Assembly (NCBI GenBank): GCA_965279405.1
Contig: OZ257157.1
Span: 1,364,001-1,428,000, forward strand
Length of the DNA: 64,000 nucleotides
Direction of reading: 5' to 3'
Source of the DNA: CBDDIP01 sp965279405
GTDB lineage: Bacteria > Actinomycetota > Acidimicrobiia > Acidimicrobiales > Ilumatobacteraceae
The translations under genes and the position numbers were made by a program. The notes below the pieces were generated by a model. The model was given only the letters and a program-made list of their open reading frames with translations, did not search any database and had not been told where the DNA came from. How positions within the stretch are numbered: the stretch's first letter is position 1; the number at the start of each line of letters is the position of its first letter. Below, piece by piece: positions 44,319-53,245 of the stretch.

Positions 44319-45164
44319 TCAGCTCCGGCCCGAGGATATGTCGGCCGGAACCACGACAACGGTCGCCTTCGTCTCGTGTACGACATGAGCCGCCACGCTC
44401 GGAGAGCGAAGATGCGATCGCGCTGGCTGACCGTGACATCCAAGCACGGCGAGAACCGTCGGATGCGCCGCGAGCCACGAGGCGATGCCTCGCTTCGGAA
44501 GCTTGTCGTGCAGCGCATCCCAGGTCACGGTCTGGCCTCGCCGCAACGCCTCGGCGGCATACCGGCGCAACCCAGCGCTCTCACACACATCGCTCTCATC
44601 TCGCAGCGGCACCGGTGGCAGGACCTTCATCACCGTCAGCGGCAAACCGGCCTGCAAGGCCAAATCGCCGGCGAAGGCCACTTCGGCGTCGCTGCTCCTG
44701 GACTCGTCCACGAATGCGGCGATCTCGCTCCACCGCTCTGGCAGGCAATGTCGCGGTCCGACGAGAACCACGGGTCTCCGTGTGCCCGCCAGAACTTGGC
44801 TGCTCGTCGGGTGGAGCAACGTCTCCCGGAGCCCGCGGTACGCGGGTGTGGGCATGCATAACATCGAACCCTTGCGCGACGCGGCAAAGTCGCGGATCTC
44901 CTCTCCGGGATGGTCGGAGGGGGCGAGGAGTTCGATGTCGACGACAACATCGGAAATCGTTGACGCCAGGTCGTTCAGTGCGCTTCGAGCATCGCGGTGG
45001 CGCGTCTCAACGGCCACCAGGATGAGCGGCACCTTGGCCATGCGGGAAAGCATCGTCGCGGTGTCCAGCGCTCGGTGATGTGTGTGCGAGGGATCGATCG
45101 GCGCGATCACCTCCTCGTAGGAGGGCACCAGCTGGGGACGTTTCGGGCCGACTTCCGTGATCAT
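44319..45164 (-). CDS. Tandem universal stress protein (two UspA domains)
   Basis: A 281-residue protein with two Usp domains, residues about 15-140 and 145-275. The first opens EEVIAPIDPSHTHHRALD, and the second ends LAVLGCHGQPARSHLRSPSV followed by ATVVVVPAD, a variant ATP-binding loop. Usp proteins bind nucleotides and help survival under stress. GGAGG lies 5 nt before the ATG. The promoter region holds the TTAGACG operator also found at the MarR gene at 48 kb, so it may belong to that regulon. Confidence 0.83.
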   Translation of the reverse strand: MITEVGPKRPQLVPSYEEVIAPIDPSHTHHRALDTATMLSRMAKVPLILVAVETRHRDARSALNDLASTISDVVVDIELLAPSDHPGEEIRDFAASRKGSMLCMPTPAYRGLRETLLHPTSSQVLAGTRRPVVLVGPRHCLPERWSEIAAFVDESRSSDAEVAFAGDLALQAGLPLTVMKVLPPVPLRDESDVCESAGLRRYAAEALRRGQTVTWDALHDKLPKRGIASWLAAHPTVLAVLGCHGQPARSHLRSPSVAAHVVHETKATVVVVPADISSGRS

Positions 45165-45203
45165 GGCGCCTCCGTTAGGGAACCAGAGCGTTGATTGGTC
45201 AGT

Positions 45204-45220
45204 TTAGACGAGTCGTCCAA
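45204..45220. promoter_or_regulatory. Second-type operator, TTAGACG-N3-CGTCCAA (stress-protein gene)
   Basis: TTAGACGAGTCGTCCAA is an inverted repeat with one mismatch, 40 bp upstream of the minus-strand Usp start. The same 14 fixed bases recur at 48125-48141 beside the intact MarR gene, so it is a candidate MarR site. Confidence 0.55.
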
Positions 45221-45244
45221 GTGATGTACAAACCGTGTGGGAGG

Positions 45245-45361
45245 ATGTTGACGCCGGAACAGGTCGCACCGAGGGCACGAAGCGTGACCGAGGAGCGGTT
45301 CGGCGTGTCAGCGGAGCGGCGTCGCGCCGCCCACGTGTTCCGCAACGAGGCCTTGATCTAA
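45245..45361 (+). CDS. Possible small ORF (38 aa)
   Basis: ATG-initiated frame of 38 codons (MLTPEQVAPRARSVTEERFG and on to FRNEALI) with high G/C at third positions. GGAGG abuts the ATG, too close for an ideal start, so it may instead be a fragment. It lies in the 418-bp gap between Usp and diguanylate cyclase genes; a repeated GATCTAACCC follows. No family recognised. Confidence 0.25.
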   Translation: MLTPEQVAPRARSVTEERFGVSAERRRAAHVFRNEALI

Positions 45362-45582
45362 CCCGGATCTAACCCTAGGAATCAAGTTCCTCGCGGCAGG
45401 AGTGCTCACTGGTCTGCGGCTCGGAACGAGCCTCACTTCAGCCGGTCGACTCCCATTGGACATCGGGCGGTGATTGGCACTGTCGACTCAGACATCGAAT
45501 CGGAGGTTCGGGTGTCCGGGGCTGCTGAATCGCTCAACATGCACGCGGAGGCCGCAGATCTCGCCAGCACACCGGATTGCGG

Positions 45583-46740
45583 TCAGGCCAGCGGGCGAAC
45601 GTGGTCGTCGTGGCGGCGGCGCTGTTTCTCCTCGTACATGGTCTGGTCGGCCCGTCGCATCAGGTCTTGGGCGCGTTCGGTCTCGTTCCAGATGGCAACG
45701 CCGATGGTCCACGAGACTCCCTCCGGGGAGACGTCGTGGAGGCGTTCGATGAGGCGTTCGGTACCGACTGCGTCCGAGCCAGGAGCCAGGAGCGCGAACT
45801 CGTCGCCACCGACGCGTGCGAGGAAGTCCCCGCCGCCGCGCATCGCACAGGTCCAGGCCTGGGCGAGCGTTTGGAGGAGATGGTCACCGGCGTCGTGCGC
45901 GCCGCGGTCGTTTACCGCTTTGAAGCCGTCGAGGTCGATCATCGCGACCGACAATGCTGCGCCGGTGCGCTGGGAGCGCCGGACCTCCTCCTCGAGACGC
46001 TCGTCCCACGAGCGCCGGTTGGCGAGCCCGGTGAGGGGGTCCTGCATGGCGGCCATACGCAGCGCGCTCACGAGCCCGTACGTGACCGCGCCGAGGACTA
46101 CGGCCGTGCCGAAGACCGACACCCACTCCAATCCCGGAGGATCCCCCGAGCTCGGTCCGAAGGCGAGCACCAGCGCAAAGGCCGTTCCGGCCAGCGCGAG
46201 GTGGGCGACCGCGGCGCGAGGCGAAAGATAGAGGACCGTGAAGACCATGACCAGCAGGTAGAGATTGGGCAGGTGGATGTGCTGGCCCCTGCCAACGGCA
46301 ACGGCAACGGTCACTATGAGGTTGCCCATCGCGACGTCGAGCTGAGGGCTCCAGCTGGGAAATCGTGAGCCGAGAGTGGCCCGCAACGTTGCGATGATGG
46401 CGGCGGCGGCTGCGGCGATGAGCAAGACGAGCAGCGACTGGAACGGCCAGTGGCGCAGCGGGACAACCGAGATGATGACAAGCGCTCCGATTGCGGGGAG
46501 AACCGCAGCAACCTTGCCCGGGTGCGACAGCAGAGCTCGGGTCCGCTCTGCCGTCGCTGTGTATCGGGACAGGGCTGTTGTCGCCTGCCCCGACGGTGTA
46601 CGACAAGGAGGCCCTGCGGTAGGTTTGGTGGTCACAGGCCCCAGGTCGTCTGGCGACGGAGATGACGGCCGGCCCGTCGAGACAGGAGGCCGGGATTCCA
46701 ATGCGTCCGGCCGACCGTCAATACTCTGATCGATTGCCAT
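45583..46740 (-). CDS. Membrane diguanylate cyclase (GGDEF)
   Basis: A 385-residue protein with a hydrophilic N-terminus, about five to six membrane segments (residues 70-215) and a GGDEF domain whose active site reads RVGGDEFALLAPG. It should make cyclic di-GMP from GTP. The usual inhibitory RxxD site five residues before GGDEF is altered (RGGGD, Arg one position early), so product inhibition may be weak or absent. No EAL domain follows. The ATG at 46740 has AAAGAG upstream. The 257 bp upstream of it show no recognised gene. Confidence 0.88.
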   Translation of the reverse strand: MAIDQSIDGRPDALESRPPVSTGRPSSPSPDDLGPVTTKPTAGPPCRTPSGQATTALSRYTATAERTRALLSHPGKVAAVLPAIGALVIISVVPLRHWPFQSLLVLLIAAAAAAIIATLRATLGSRFPSWSPQLDVAMGNLIVTVAVAVGRGQHIHLPNLYLLVMVFTVLYLSPRAAVAHLALAGTAFALVLAFGPSSGDPPGLEWVSVFGTAVVLGAVTYGLVSALRMAAMQDPLTGLANRRSWDERLEEEVRRSQRTGAALSVAMIDLDGFKAVNDRGAHDAGDHLLQTLAQAWTCAMRGGGDFLARVGGDEFALLAPGSDAVGTERLIERLHDVSPEGVSWTIGVAIWNETERAQDLMRRADQTMYEEKQRRRHDDHVRPLA

Positions 46741-46997
46741 GGATCTCTTTCGGCGGAGGTTGTCGCGGTGAACCCTTTGAAGTATCGGCACAGCAGGTCT
46801 CGCGCTTGACGAATTCGTCCTGTTCGAGCCGCTCGCGCTTCGTGATCAACACGCCCCACCTGGCATGGTCGCCGAGGCCGCGCGGTGGCCCGGTTCGTGC
46901 AAGGAAGATCCCGCGCGTCTACCGGTCTTTCGATGGTTACGCGAGGCGCCGCAGAGTCCGCTGGTTCCGAAGACGCGGCGACTCGGACACGTGCGAC

Positions 46998-47395
46998 TCA
47001 GGGTTGGAGTTCGAACACCGAACTGGTGATCGCGAAGCCGAGCTTGTCGCCGAGCAGGGCGAACACGACGAAGATCGCGAGTCCTCCGCCGCACAGCGCA
47101 TGTTCTTCATGAACATGACCTGTTCGGTCTGCTTCGCCATCGGGTCCTCAACACACGACCGCCCAGAAGTTCGTCACCATGAAGGTGTCTGGCACCAAGA
47201 ACGCGACCAGCATCAATGCCCCGATATCTCCCCACACGCCGAGCGCGACGGACAACGCACCGATCACGATCCAGAACCCTGACACGAGGACGGCGAGCTT
47301 GGGTTGAGGGACGCCTCTGGCCTGGGCGTATTGGATCATCGAGTCGCCCTCGGCGAAGTGCGCGATGCCTCAGCCGATGAACAACATGGTGTGCA
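46998..47395 (-). pseudogene. DoxX-family membrane protein, disrupted
   Basis: The minus strand reads MLFIG, then TGA, then GIAHFAEGDSMIQYAQARG and KLAVLVSGFWIVIGALSVAL followed by VPDTFMVTNFWAV. It shifts frame to DPMAKQTEQVMFMKNM and shifts again to ALCGGGLAIFVVFALLGDKL before the final stop. This is the full order of a DoxX protein, broken by one nonsense codon and two frameshifts. Its N-terminus is cut at the junction with the monooxygenase remnant. Confidence 0.75.
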
Positions 47396-47565
47396 CGATC
47401 GGTGACATGACCTTGTTCGAGGAGCCGACTTGTGGTAGGTCCCTGCCAACATCCCCGGCAAACCACCCGGACTGTTGAACCTCCCCCGTAGTGTCCCTTC
47501 TACGCGGAGTCGTGCCGGACACGCGCAGCAGACGGGTACAGCGGCTTCGAACTGGCCCGACGAAG
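47388..47565 (+). pseudogene. Baeyer-Villiger monooxygenase 3'-end remnant
   Basis: The DNA closely matches 42731-42895, the last 55 or so codons of the intact monooxygenase: CGATCGGTGACATGACC, CCAACATCCCCGGCAAACC and TCTACGCGGAGTCGTGCCG are shared nearly exactly. Frameshifts and an internal stop break the frame. It lies just before the intact convergent MarR gene, the same order as the intact monooxygenase operon and the MarR pseudogene at 43.9 kb. Confidence 0.82.
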
Positions 47566-47571
47566 CGGCAA

Positions 47572-48084
47572 TCACGTCGGACTGCGAACCAGCACCACCT
47601 CGTCGAGACCTGCGATGAATCGTTCCAGCAGATCGGCGAGCCGTCGCCGGTCGCCGCTGTCGAAACCCTTGAGCGCCTCGACCACCGCGGCGAGTCGTCT
47701 ATGCGCAAGCCGCTTCTGCACAGCACGGCCCTCCTGGGTTGCACGGACCACTGTCATTCGCTTGTCGCTCGGATGCGTGCTCCGATCCGCCAGACCTGCG
47801 TCGACGAGCCGCGAGACGGCTCTGGTTGCCGTGGACGGCTCGATGAACAGCGCGACCGCAAACTCGTGCATCGTCCACGCACCGTGCTGGACGAGGAGAT
47901 CGAGGGTGTCCATCTGCCCCAAGTCGAGTTGTGGGTTGGTCGGTGCCCACGCGTACCGGCGCATGCCGCGGGCCGCGGGACCACGGCGAAGAGTCCGCCA
48001 GGCAATGGCAATGCGCTCCGCATCCTGCTGACGACGGGTCGGACGGATCCTGCGCCTCGCCATGAGAGTTGTCCGGGTGGTCAC
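47572..48084 (-). CDS. MarR-family transcriptional regulator
   Basis: Winged-helix regulator of 170 residues. The helix-turn-helix and wing span FAVALFIEPSTATRAVSRLV to SDKRMTVVRATQEGRAV, with a dimerising C-terminal helix LADLLERFIAGLDEVV. The GTG at 48084 is chosen for GGAGGG just upstream; ATG 48063 is possible. It is divergent from the thioesterase-P450-efflux operon, and a palindrome lies between them, so it probably represses both. A decayed paralogue lies at 43877-44253. Confidence 0.85.
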   Translation of the reverse strand: MTTRTTLMARRRIRPTRRQQDAERIAIAWRTLRRGPAARGMRRYAWAPTNPQLDLGQMDTLDLLVQHGAWTMHEFAVALFIEPSTATRAVSRLVDAGLADRSTHPSDKRMTVVRATQEGRAVQKRLAHRRLAAVVEALKGFDSGDRRRLADLLERFIAGLDEVVLVRSPT

Positions 48085-48124
48085 GTAGCCCTCCGTTGCG
48101 CAACGCATCACGCGATCCCGTAGC

Positions 48125-48141
48125 TTAGACGTACCGTCCAA
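48125..48141. promoter_or_regulatory. Second-type operator, TTAGACG-N3-CGTCCAA (MarR / efflux operon)
   Basis: TTAGACGTACCGTCCAA in the 86-bp divergent gap between the MarR start (48084) and the thioesterase start (48171). Identical arms to the site at 45204. Position fits autoregulation plus control of the operon. Confidence 0.6.
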
Positions 48142-48170
48142 TCATCACGTTCAACCACCGGGAGTCATGG

Positions 48171-48869
48171 ATGCAAGAGTCAGCGATCGTCGGCACGGCC
48201 ACAGCGACCGACGGGCGGTTCGGAGTGACCGACGCACGAACTCGTGCCGCCACGCTGCTCCGCCGACTCGGTCACGGCTTCGTGCGCCACGATGCCCCGG
48301 ATGAACTGTTCGAGCAGTTGATCAACGCGATCCTGCCGGTGGTCAAGCAACTCGAGACAGGTACCGAACGCAATCGCTCACTGGCGAGCATGGGTGACGA
48401 CCCATCGATGCTCGGCGAACCTCCCGCCGACCGCGAACGGCTCTCGCACTTTCCCGACTGTGTCGTGTCGGGCGCCGCGAATCCGATGGGTGTCGCGATC
48501 GAGGTTCACTGTGACGGCGGCGATGCGGTTGCCGAGACGGTGTTGGGTGCTGCCTTCGAAGGCGCGCCGGGCCGAGCTCACGGAGGCGTGGTCGCGGCGA
48601 TCTTCGATGACGTGATGGGGTACGTGTTGTCGATCCACAAGGTGCCCGCATTCACAGGCCGGTTGACGGTCACCTACCGAGCGCCGACGCCCATCGGCGC
48701 GCCGCTCATCTTCCGCGCGCGGTTGGATCAGCGCGAGGAACGCAAGCTGCACATCTCCGCGACGGCGCACACGCGCGACGGCCTGGAGTTGATCGCCGAG
48801 GCGACCGCGACGTTCATCGTCATCCCGATCGATCGATTCATGCCGGGCTTCACGGAGGTACAGGAATGA
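48171..48869 (+). CDS. PaaI-type hotdog thioesterase
   Basis: A 232-residue protein with a C-terminal hotdog domain: AAFEGAPGRAHGGVVAAIFD carries the HGG motif, followed by GRLTVTYRAPTP. It is a clear paralogue of the protein at 13014-13667, with the same long N-terminal extension and HFPDCVVSGAANPMGVAIE block. GGGAG lies 6 nt before the ATG. First gene of an operon with TetR, P450, MFS and hydrolase genes. Likely hydrolyses an acyl-CoA, perhaps tied to detoxification here. Confidence 0.82.
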   Translation: MQESAIVGTATATDGRFGVTDARTRAATLLRRLGHGFVRHDAPDELFEQLINAILPVVKQLETGTERNRSLASMGDDPSMLGEPPADRERLSHFPDCVVSGAANPMGVAIEVHCDGGDAVAETVLGAAFEGAPGRAHGGVVAAIFDDVMGYVLSIHKVPAFTGRLTVTYRAPTPIGAPLIFRARLDQREERKLHISATAHTRDGLELIAEATATFIVIPIDRFMPGFTEVQE

Positions 48870-49510
48870 TCAAGCACTCGACGAACGCGATTCGGCCGCT
48901 ACCCGACGAGTTGGCGGATCGGATCGATCTCGCCGCTCCTGTGTTCGCCGACAACGGGCTGGACGCGACTCGGATCGACGATCTCGCGAAGGCGACAGGT
49001 ATTCCACGCGCGACGCTCTACTACTACTTCCCGGGCAAAGAGCACATCCTCGCCCACCTGCTGTCGCGAACCCTTCGTCAGATGACCGCCAAACTATCCG
49101 ATGTCGCATCCGAGCCCGGCACGGGACGCGAGCGGCTGGCTCGACTGGTGCGCGAGCATCTCGTGTTCATCGGCGAGCACGGCCCGACCTACCGACTGCT
49201 GTTCGCCGAACTGGGGCGAGCGGCTTCGCTGGTCGACATCGCCGCAGGTGTCGACCTGGCGATCCTGTCACCGATTCGGCAGGCGCTACGTGACGGCAAC
49301 AACGACGGGTCGCTTCGAGTCGACGATGTCAGCGCCGCCTCGTCCGTCGTTTACGGCACCGTCCTGGTGACCGGCATGCAGCACCTGCTGCTCGGCAACA
49401 AGGGAGACCTCGGCGACCGCGCTGAAGCGGTGTCGAAGGTCATTCTGCACGGAATCGGCGGGCAGCGCGAGCTGCGGCAGAGCCGACGAACGACCACTGG
49501 AGGGACCTGA
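48866..49510 (+). CDS. TetR-family transcriptional regulator
   Basis: A 214-residue TetR-type regulator. The N-terminal helix-turn-helix reads ATRIDDLAKATGIPRATLYY followed by YFPGKEHILAHLL. The C-terminal ligand-binding domain is variable, as usual. ATGA overlap with the thioesterase and TGATG overlap with the P450 place it inside the operon it may control. Whether it or the divergent MarR is the main repressor cannot be told. Confidence 0.88.
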   Translation: MIKHSTNAIRPLPDELADRIDLAAPVFADNGLDATRIDDLAKATGIPRATLYYYFPGKEHILAHLLSRTLRQMTAKLSDVASEPGTGRERLARLVREHLVFIGEHGPTYRLLFAELGRAASLVDIAAGVDLAILSPIRQALRDGNNDGSLRVDDVSAASSVVYGTVLVTGMQHLLLGNKGDLGDRAEAVSKVILHGIGGQRELRQSRRTTTGGT

Positions 49511-50745
49511 TGAACACGACCGACAACCAGACCACGGCTGCACCCGACGACGTGCTTGTCAGCCTGTTCGGCGACCCCGCGGTTCGTGCCGATCCGTACC
49601 CCGCCTACCGGCAGCTGCGCGAGACGGCACCGGTGCACCACAGTGCGGTCCTGCCGTTGTGGGTTGCGACCCGCTACGACGACTGCGGCACGGTGCTGCG
49701 CGATCCTCGGTTCGGTAAGAGCGAAGAAGTGCAGCGCATCTTTGGGTCGTCTGCGCAGAGCGCTGATCGGGAGGTGCCGATCATCTCGCGGTACTCGATG
49801 CTGCGGATGAACCCACCCGACCACACCCGGATGCGAAGTCTTGTCGCCCGCGAGTTCACGCCCCGACGAGTCGAAGAGTTGCGGCCAGCTGTCGAAGCGA
49901 TGGTCGATGAGATCCTCGATCAGCTCGCCGACGCCGGCGGTGGTGATGTCATGGACGTGCTCGCGTTCCCGTTGCCGGTGCGAGTGATCGGCGAGCTCCT
50001 CGGTGTCCCGGTCGAGGACCGTGAGCAGTTCCGGTGGATCGTGCGCGACGCGGCCGGCGCGCTCGAGCCGATGGCAAGCGCTGAGACGATCGCCGCCGCT
50101 GAGAACGCAAGCAACACGATGAACGACTACTTCCGGTCGCTCATCGCCGAGCGGCGGAATCGGCACTCCGATGATCTGATCGGCGGATTGATCGGGGTCC
50201 GTGACGGCAGTGATCGACTGTCCGAGAACGAGTTGATCGCCACGATCGTGTTGTTGTTCGCGGCCGGTTTCGAGACCACCACCAACCTCATCGGCAACGG
50301 CCTGATCAGCCTGCTCCGAAACCCGGACCAGATGCAGCTGCTGCGCAGTGATCCCACCCTCGGACACGGCGCGGTGGAGGAGATGCTGCGCTACGAGAGC
50401 TCGGTGCAGCTCGACGCACGGACCGCGCTCGAGGATGCCGACCTCGCGGGTCACCACATCGACGCCGGCCAGGTCGTGCTGACCTTGCTCGGAGCAGCCA
50501 ACCGCGACCCCGACCGCTATCAGGACCCGGACCGGTTCGACATCACCCGTACGGGCACCCAGCACCTCAGCTTCGCCGCCGGCATCCACTACTGCCTCGG
50601 CGCGCCACTGGCCCGACTCGAGGGCGAAGTCGTGTTCGAACGACTCCTCTCGCGTTTCGCCACCATCGACGCCGACACGACTCCGGTGTGGCGTCCGAGC
50701 CTGACCCTGCGCGGCTTGGAGACGTTGCAGGTCACTGCCCGGTGA
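49510..50745 (+). CDS. Cytochrome P450 (CYP107-like)
   Basis: P450 of 411 residues. I-helix AAGFETTTNLIG, ExxR in EEMLRYES, and haem loop SFAAGIHYCLGAPLARLEGE with the axial Cys. The sequence style (FETT, HYCLGAPLARLE) fits the CYP107 group, which acts on macrolides, steroids and xenobiotics. No ferredoxin is adjacent. It sits between a TetR regulator and a drug-type MFS exporter, which suggests modification and export of a toxic or bioactive compound. Confidence 0.92.
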   Translation: MNTTDNQTTAAPDDVLVSLFGDPAVRADPYPAYRQLRETAPVHHSAVLPLWVATRYDDCGTVLRDPRFGKSEEVQRIFGSSAQSADREVPIISRYSMLRMNPPDHTRMRSLVAREFTPRRVEELRPAVEAMVDEILDQLADAGGGDVMDVLAFPLPVRVIGELLGVPVEDREQFRWIVRDAAGALEPMASAETIAAAENASNTMNDYFRSLIAERRNRHSDDLIGGLIGVRDGSDRLSENELIATIVLLFAAGFETTTNLIGNGLISLLRNPDQMQLLRSDPTLGHGAVEEMLRYESSVQLDARTALEDADLAGHHIDAGQVVLTLLGAANRDPDRYQDPDRFDITRTGTQHLSFAAGIHYCLGAPLARLEGEVVFERLLSRFATIDADTTPVWRPSLTLRGLETLQVTAR

Positions 50746-52301
50746 ACACGACGGTATCGGCAGGGCAGATGCCGGATCTGACGCACCGCGAACGCACCAT
50801 CGTCATCATCGGGTTGATGACCGGTCTGCTCCTCGCTGCGCTCGACCAGACGATCGTGTCGACCGCGCTGCCGACGATCGTCGGCGAATTCGGCGGCATC
50901 AACCACCTGTCGTGGGTCGTCACCGCGTACCTGTTGGCCTCGACGGCGAGCATGCCGCTGTGGGGGAAGATCTCCGACCTCTACGGCCGCAAACGGATCT
51001 ACCAGACCGCGATCGTGCTGTTCCTGATTGCGTCGATGTTGTGTGGCCTGGCGCAGTCGTTGTGGCAGCTGATCGCGTTCCGTGGCCTGCAGGGCATCGG
51101 TGGTGGCGGGTTGATGTCACTCACGTTCACCATCGTCGGTGACATCGTGCCACCACGAGAGCGTGGCCGCTACACCGGCTACCTGACCGGCACCTTCGCG
51201 CTGGCCAGCGTGCTCGGTCCGCTGATCGGTGGTGTGCTCACCGATCACTTCTCATGGCGATGGGTGTTCTACGTCAACATCCCGATCGGGATCGTCGCCC
51301 TGTTCGTCACCGGCATCGTGCTACGTCTCCCGTTCCGCCGAGCAGAGCACCGGCTCGACTTCACCGGTTCCGGGTTGCTGGTGCTGTCGGTGGTCGCGTT
51401 GCTGTTGGCCACCGTGTGGGCCAGCGTCGAGTACGGGTGGGGTTCACCGGTCACCGTCGGGCTCTACGGGGTGTCCATCGTCGCCGCGGCCGTGTTCGTT
51501 TGGTGGGAACGGCGAGTCGCCGAGCCGGTGATCCCGCTGCGGATGTTCAGCCGGCCCGGGTTCAGTTCATCGGTGGCGATGGCGTTCCTCGCCGGTGCGG
51601 CGATGTTCGGCGCGATCGTCTACCTTCCGTTGTTCTTCCAAGGCGTCCAGGGTCAACAGGCCACCAACGCCGGGCTGTTGCTGCTCCCGCTGATGCTGGC
51701 GTTGATGGTCGCGTCGCTCGTGGTCGGTCGGCTGACCACACGCACCGGTCGCTACAAGATCTTCCCGATCATCGGCGCGATCGTCGCCGCGGCCGGACTG
51801 TTGCTGCTGTCCACCATGGACCCGGCCACCGGTCGCGTCGCGTCATCGATGTGGATGATCGTGCTCGGCCTCGGTGTCGGCGCCACCTTGTCGGTGCTCA
51901 CCATCGCGGTGCAGAACGCGGTCGAGATGCGCGACCTCGGCGCCGGCACCGCGTCGGTCAACTTCTTTCGCACCCTCGGTTCCACCATCGGGGTCGCCGT
52001 GTTCGGCACGATCCTCACCAGTCGGCTCGACACCGAGCTCGCCGACCGGCTCGTCGGTGTCGACCTGCCGCCCGGTGTCACCGCCGACACCCTTGCCCGC
52101 AGCCCGCGAGCCATCGCCGCGCTCCCCGAACCGCTCCACAGCGCCGCCGCTGGTGCGCTGTCGGCATCGATCACCACCGTGTTCGCCGTCGCCGCGGTCG
52201 TGATGGTCGGTGCGTTCGTGATCTCGCTGCGCATGCGCGAGCTCCCATTGCGCGACCTCGCCGCGATGACCACCCGGGAACCGATGGTCGAGCCCGCATG
52301 A
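50742..52301 (+). CDS. MFS drug:H+ antiporter, DHA2 family (14 TM)
   Basis: A 519-residue transporter with about 14 membrane segments. Family motifs: LDQTIVSTALPTIVGEF (motif D1 region), GKISDLYGRKRIY (motif A) and GPLIGGVLTDHFSWRWVFYV (motif C). DHA2 members export drugs, dyes and antibiotics with proton antiport. GTG start overlaps the P450 stop; ATG 50769 is an alternative. Paralogue of the exporter at 54629-56263. Confidence 0.92.
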   Translation: MNTTVSAGQMPDLTHRERTIVIIGLMTGLLLAALDQTIVSTALPTIVGEFGGINHLSWVVTAYLLASTASMPLWGKISDLYGRKRIYQTAIVLFLIASMLCGLAQSLWQLIAFRGLQGIGGGGLMSLTFTIVGDIVPPRERGRYTGYLTGTFALASVLGPLIGGVLTDHFSWRWVFYVNIPIGIVALFVTGIVLRLPFRRAEHRLDFTGSGLLVLSVVALLLATVWASVEYGWGSPVTVGLYGVSIVAAAVFVWWERRVAEPVIPLRMFSRPGFSSSVAMAFLAGAAMFGAIVYLPLFFQGVQGQQATNAGLLLLPLMLALMVASLVVGRLTTRTGRYKIFPIIGAIVAAAGLLLLSTMDPATGRVASSMWMIVLGLGVGATLSVLTIAVQNAVEMRDLGAGTASVNFFRTLGSTIGVAVFGTILTSRLDTELADRLVGVDLPPGVTADTLARSPRAIAALPEPLHSAAAGALSASITTVFAVAAVVMVGAFVISLRMRELPLRDLAAMTTREPMVEPA

Positions 52302-53221
52302 GTTTCCGCCAATCCAACGTCGTCACCGGCCACGACGGTGTCACCATCGTCGCCGACCTCTACCCACAGCCATCCACCGGCAAGCCGTCGGTGATCCTGC
52401 TCCACGGTGGCGGACAGAACCGCCACGCCTGGGCCAAGACCGCTCGCACCATCCACGCCGCCGGTCACCACGTGATCGCCTACGACACCCGCGGTCACGG
52501 CGACAGCAGCTGGGACCCCGCCGGCCGCTACGACACCGAAGACCTCGCCTACGACCTCCTCGCCGTCCGCGAACGCTATTGCGGGCGGCGTCCAGCGGTC
52601 GCGGTCGGCGCGTCCATCGGCGGCATGACGATCCTCACCGCGCACCGCATCGCCCCACCCCGGCTGTGGGCCGGTGTCGTGCTCGTCGACGTCACCCCCC
52701 GCATGGAACTCGACGGTGCCCGACGAGTCGTGCAGTTCATGTCCGCCCACCCCGACGGGTTCGCCACCCTCCACGACGCCGGCGACGTGATCGCCGCCTA
52801 CAACCCGCACCGGCCCAGACCCGACACCGTCGACGGACTCACCAAAGTGCTCCGCCAACGCGACGACGGGCGTTGGATGTGGCGGTGGGACCCCGCGTTC
52901 ATCACCTCCAAACTCGACGTCATGCACGCCGACCCGGCCAACAGCGCCCACCGCTTCCAACAGATGGCCGACCAACTCCTCGACGGTGCCCGGCGGATCA
53001 CCGCCCCCGCGCTGCTCGTGCGCGGCGCGATGTCCGACCTGGTCAGCCCCGACACCGTCGACGAGTTCCTCGCCGCCGTGCCCCACGCCGAGGCCGTCGA
53101 CGTGTCCGGCACCGGGCACATGGTCGCCGGTGATGACAACGACGCGTTCACCACCGCCGTGCTCGCCTTCCTCGACCGCATCCCCCCGATCCCCCAACCC
53201 AGACAGGCCCCCACACGATGA
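52298..53221 (+). CDS. Alpha/beta-hydrolase
   Basis: A 307-residue alpha/beta-hydrolase. Oxyanion HGGGQNRHAW near residue 38, nucleophile elbow VGASIGGM (Ser about residue 105), acid loop LVRGAMSDLVSPD and catalytic His in GTGHMVAGDD. Epoxide hydrolase, esterase and lactonase are all possible. ATGA overlap with the MFS gene ends the five-gene operon that starts at 48171. Confidence 0.88.
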   Translation: MSFRQSNVVTGHDGVTIVADLYPQPSTGKPSVILLHGGGQNRHAWAKTARTIHAAGHHVIAYDTRGHGDSSWDPAGRYDTEDLAYDLLAVRERYCGRRPAVAVGASIGGMTILTAHRIAPPRLWAGVVLVDVTPRMELDGARRVVQFMSAHPDGFATLHDAGDVIAAYNPHRPRPDTVDGLTKVLRQRDDGRWMWRWDPAFITSKLDVMHADPANSAHRFQQMADQLLDGARRITAPALLVRGAMSDLVSPDTVDEFLAAVPHAEAVDVSGTGHMVAGDDNDAFTTAVLAFLDRIPPIPQPRQAPTR

Positions 53222-53245
53222 CCCCTGGGCATCCTCCCGTCTGGC

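Noticed and set aside
51752..53197. 481-codon minus-strand ORF opposite the MFS and hydrolase genes
   Set aside because: Low-complexity Gly/Val/His composition, antisense to two genes with clear motifs.
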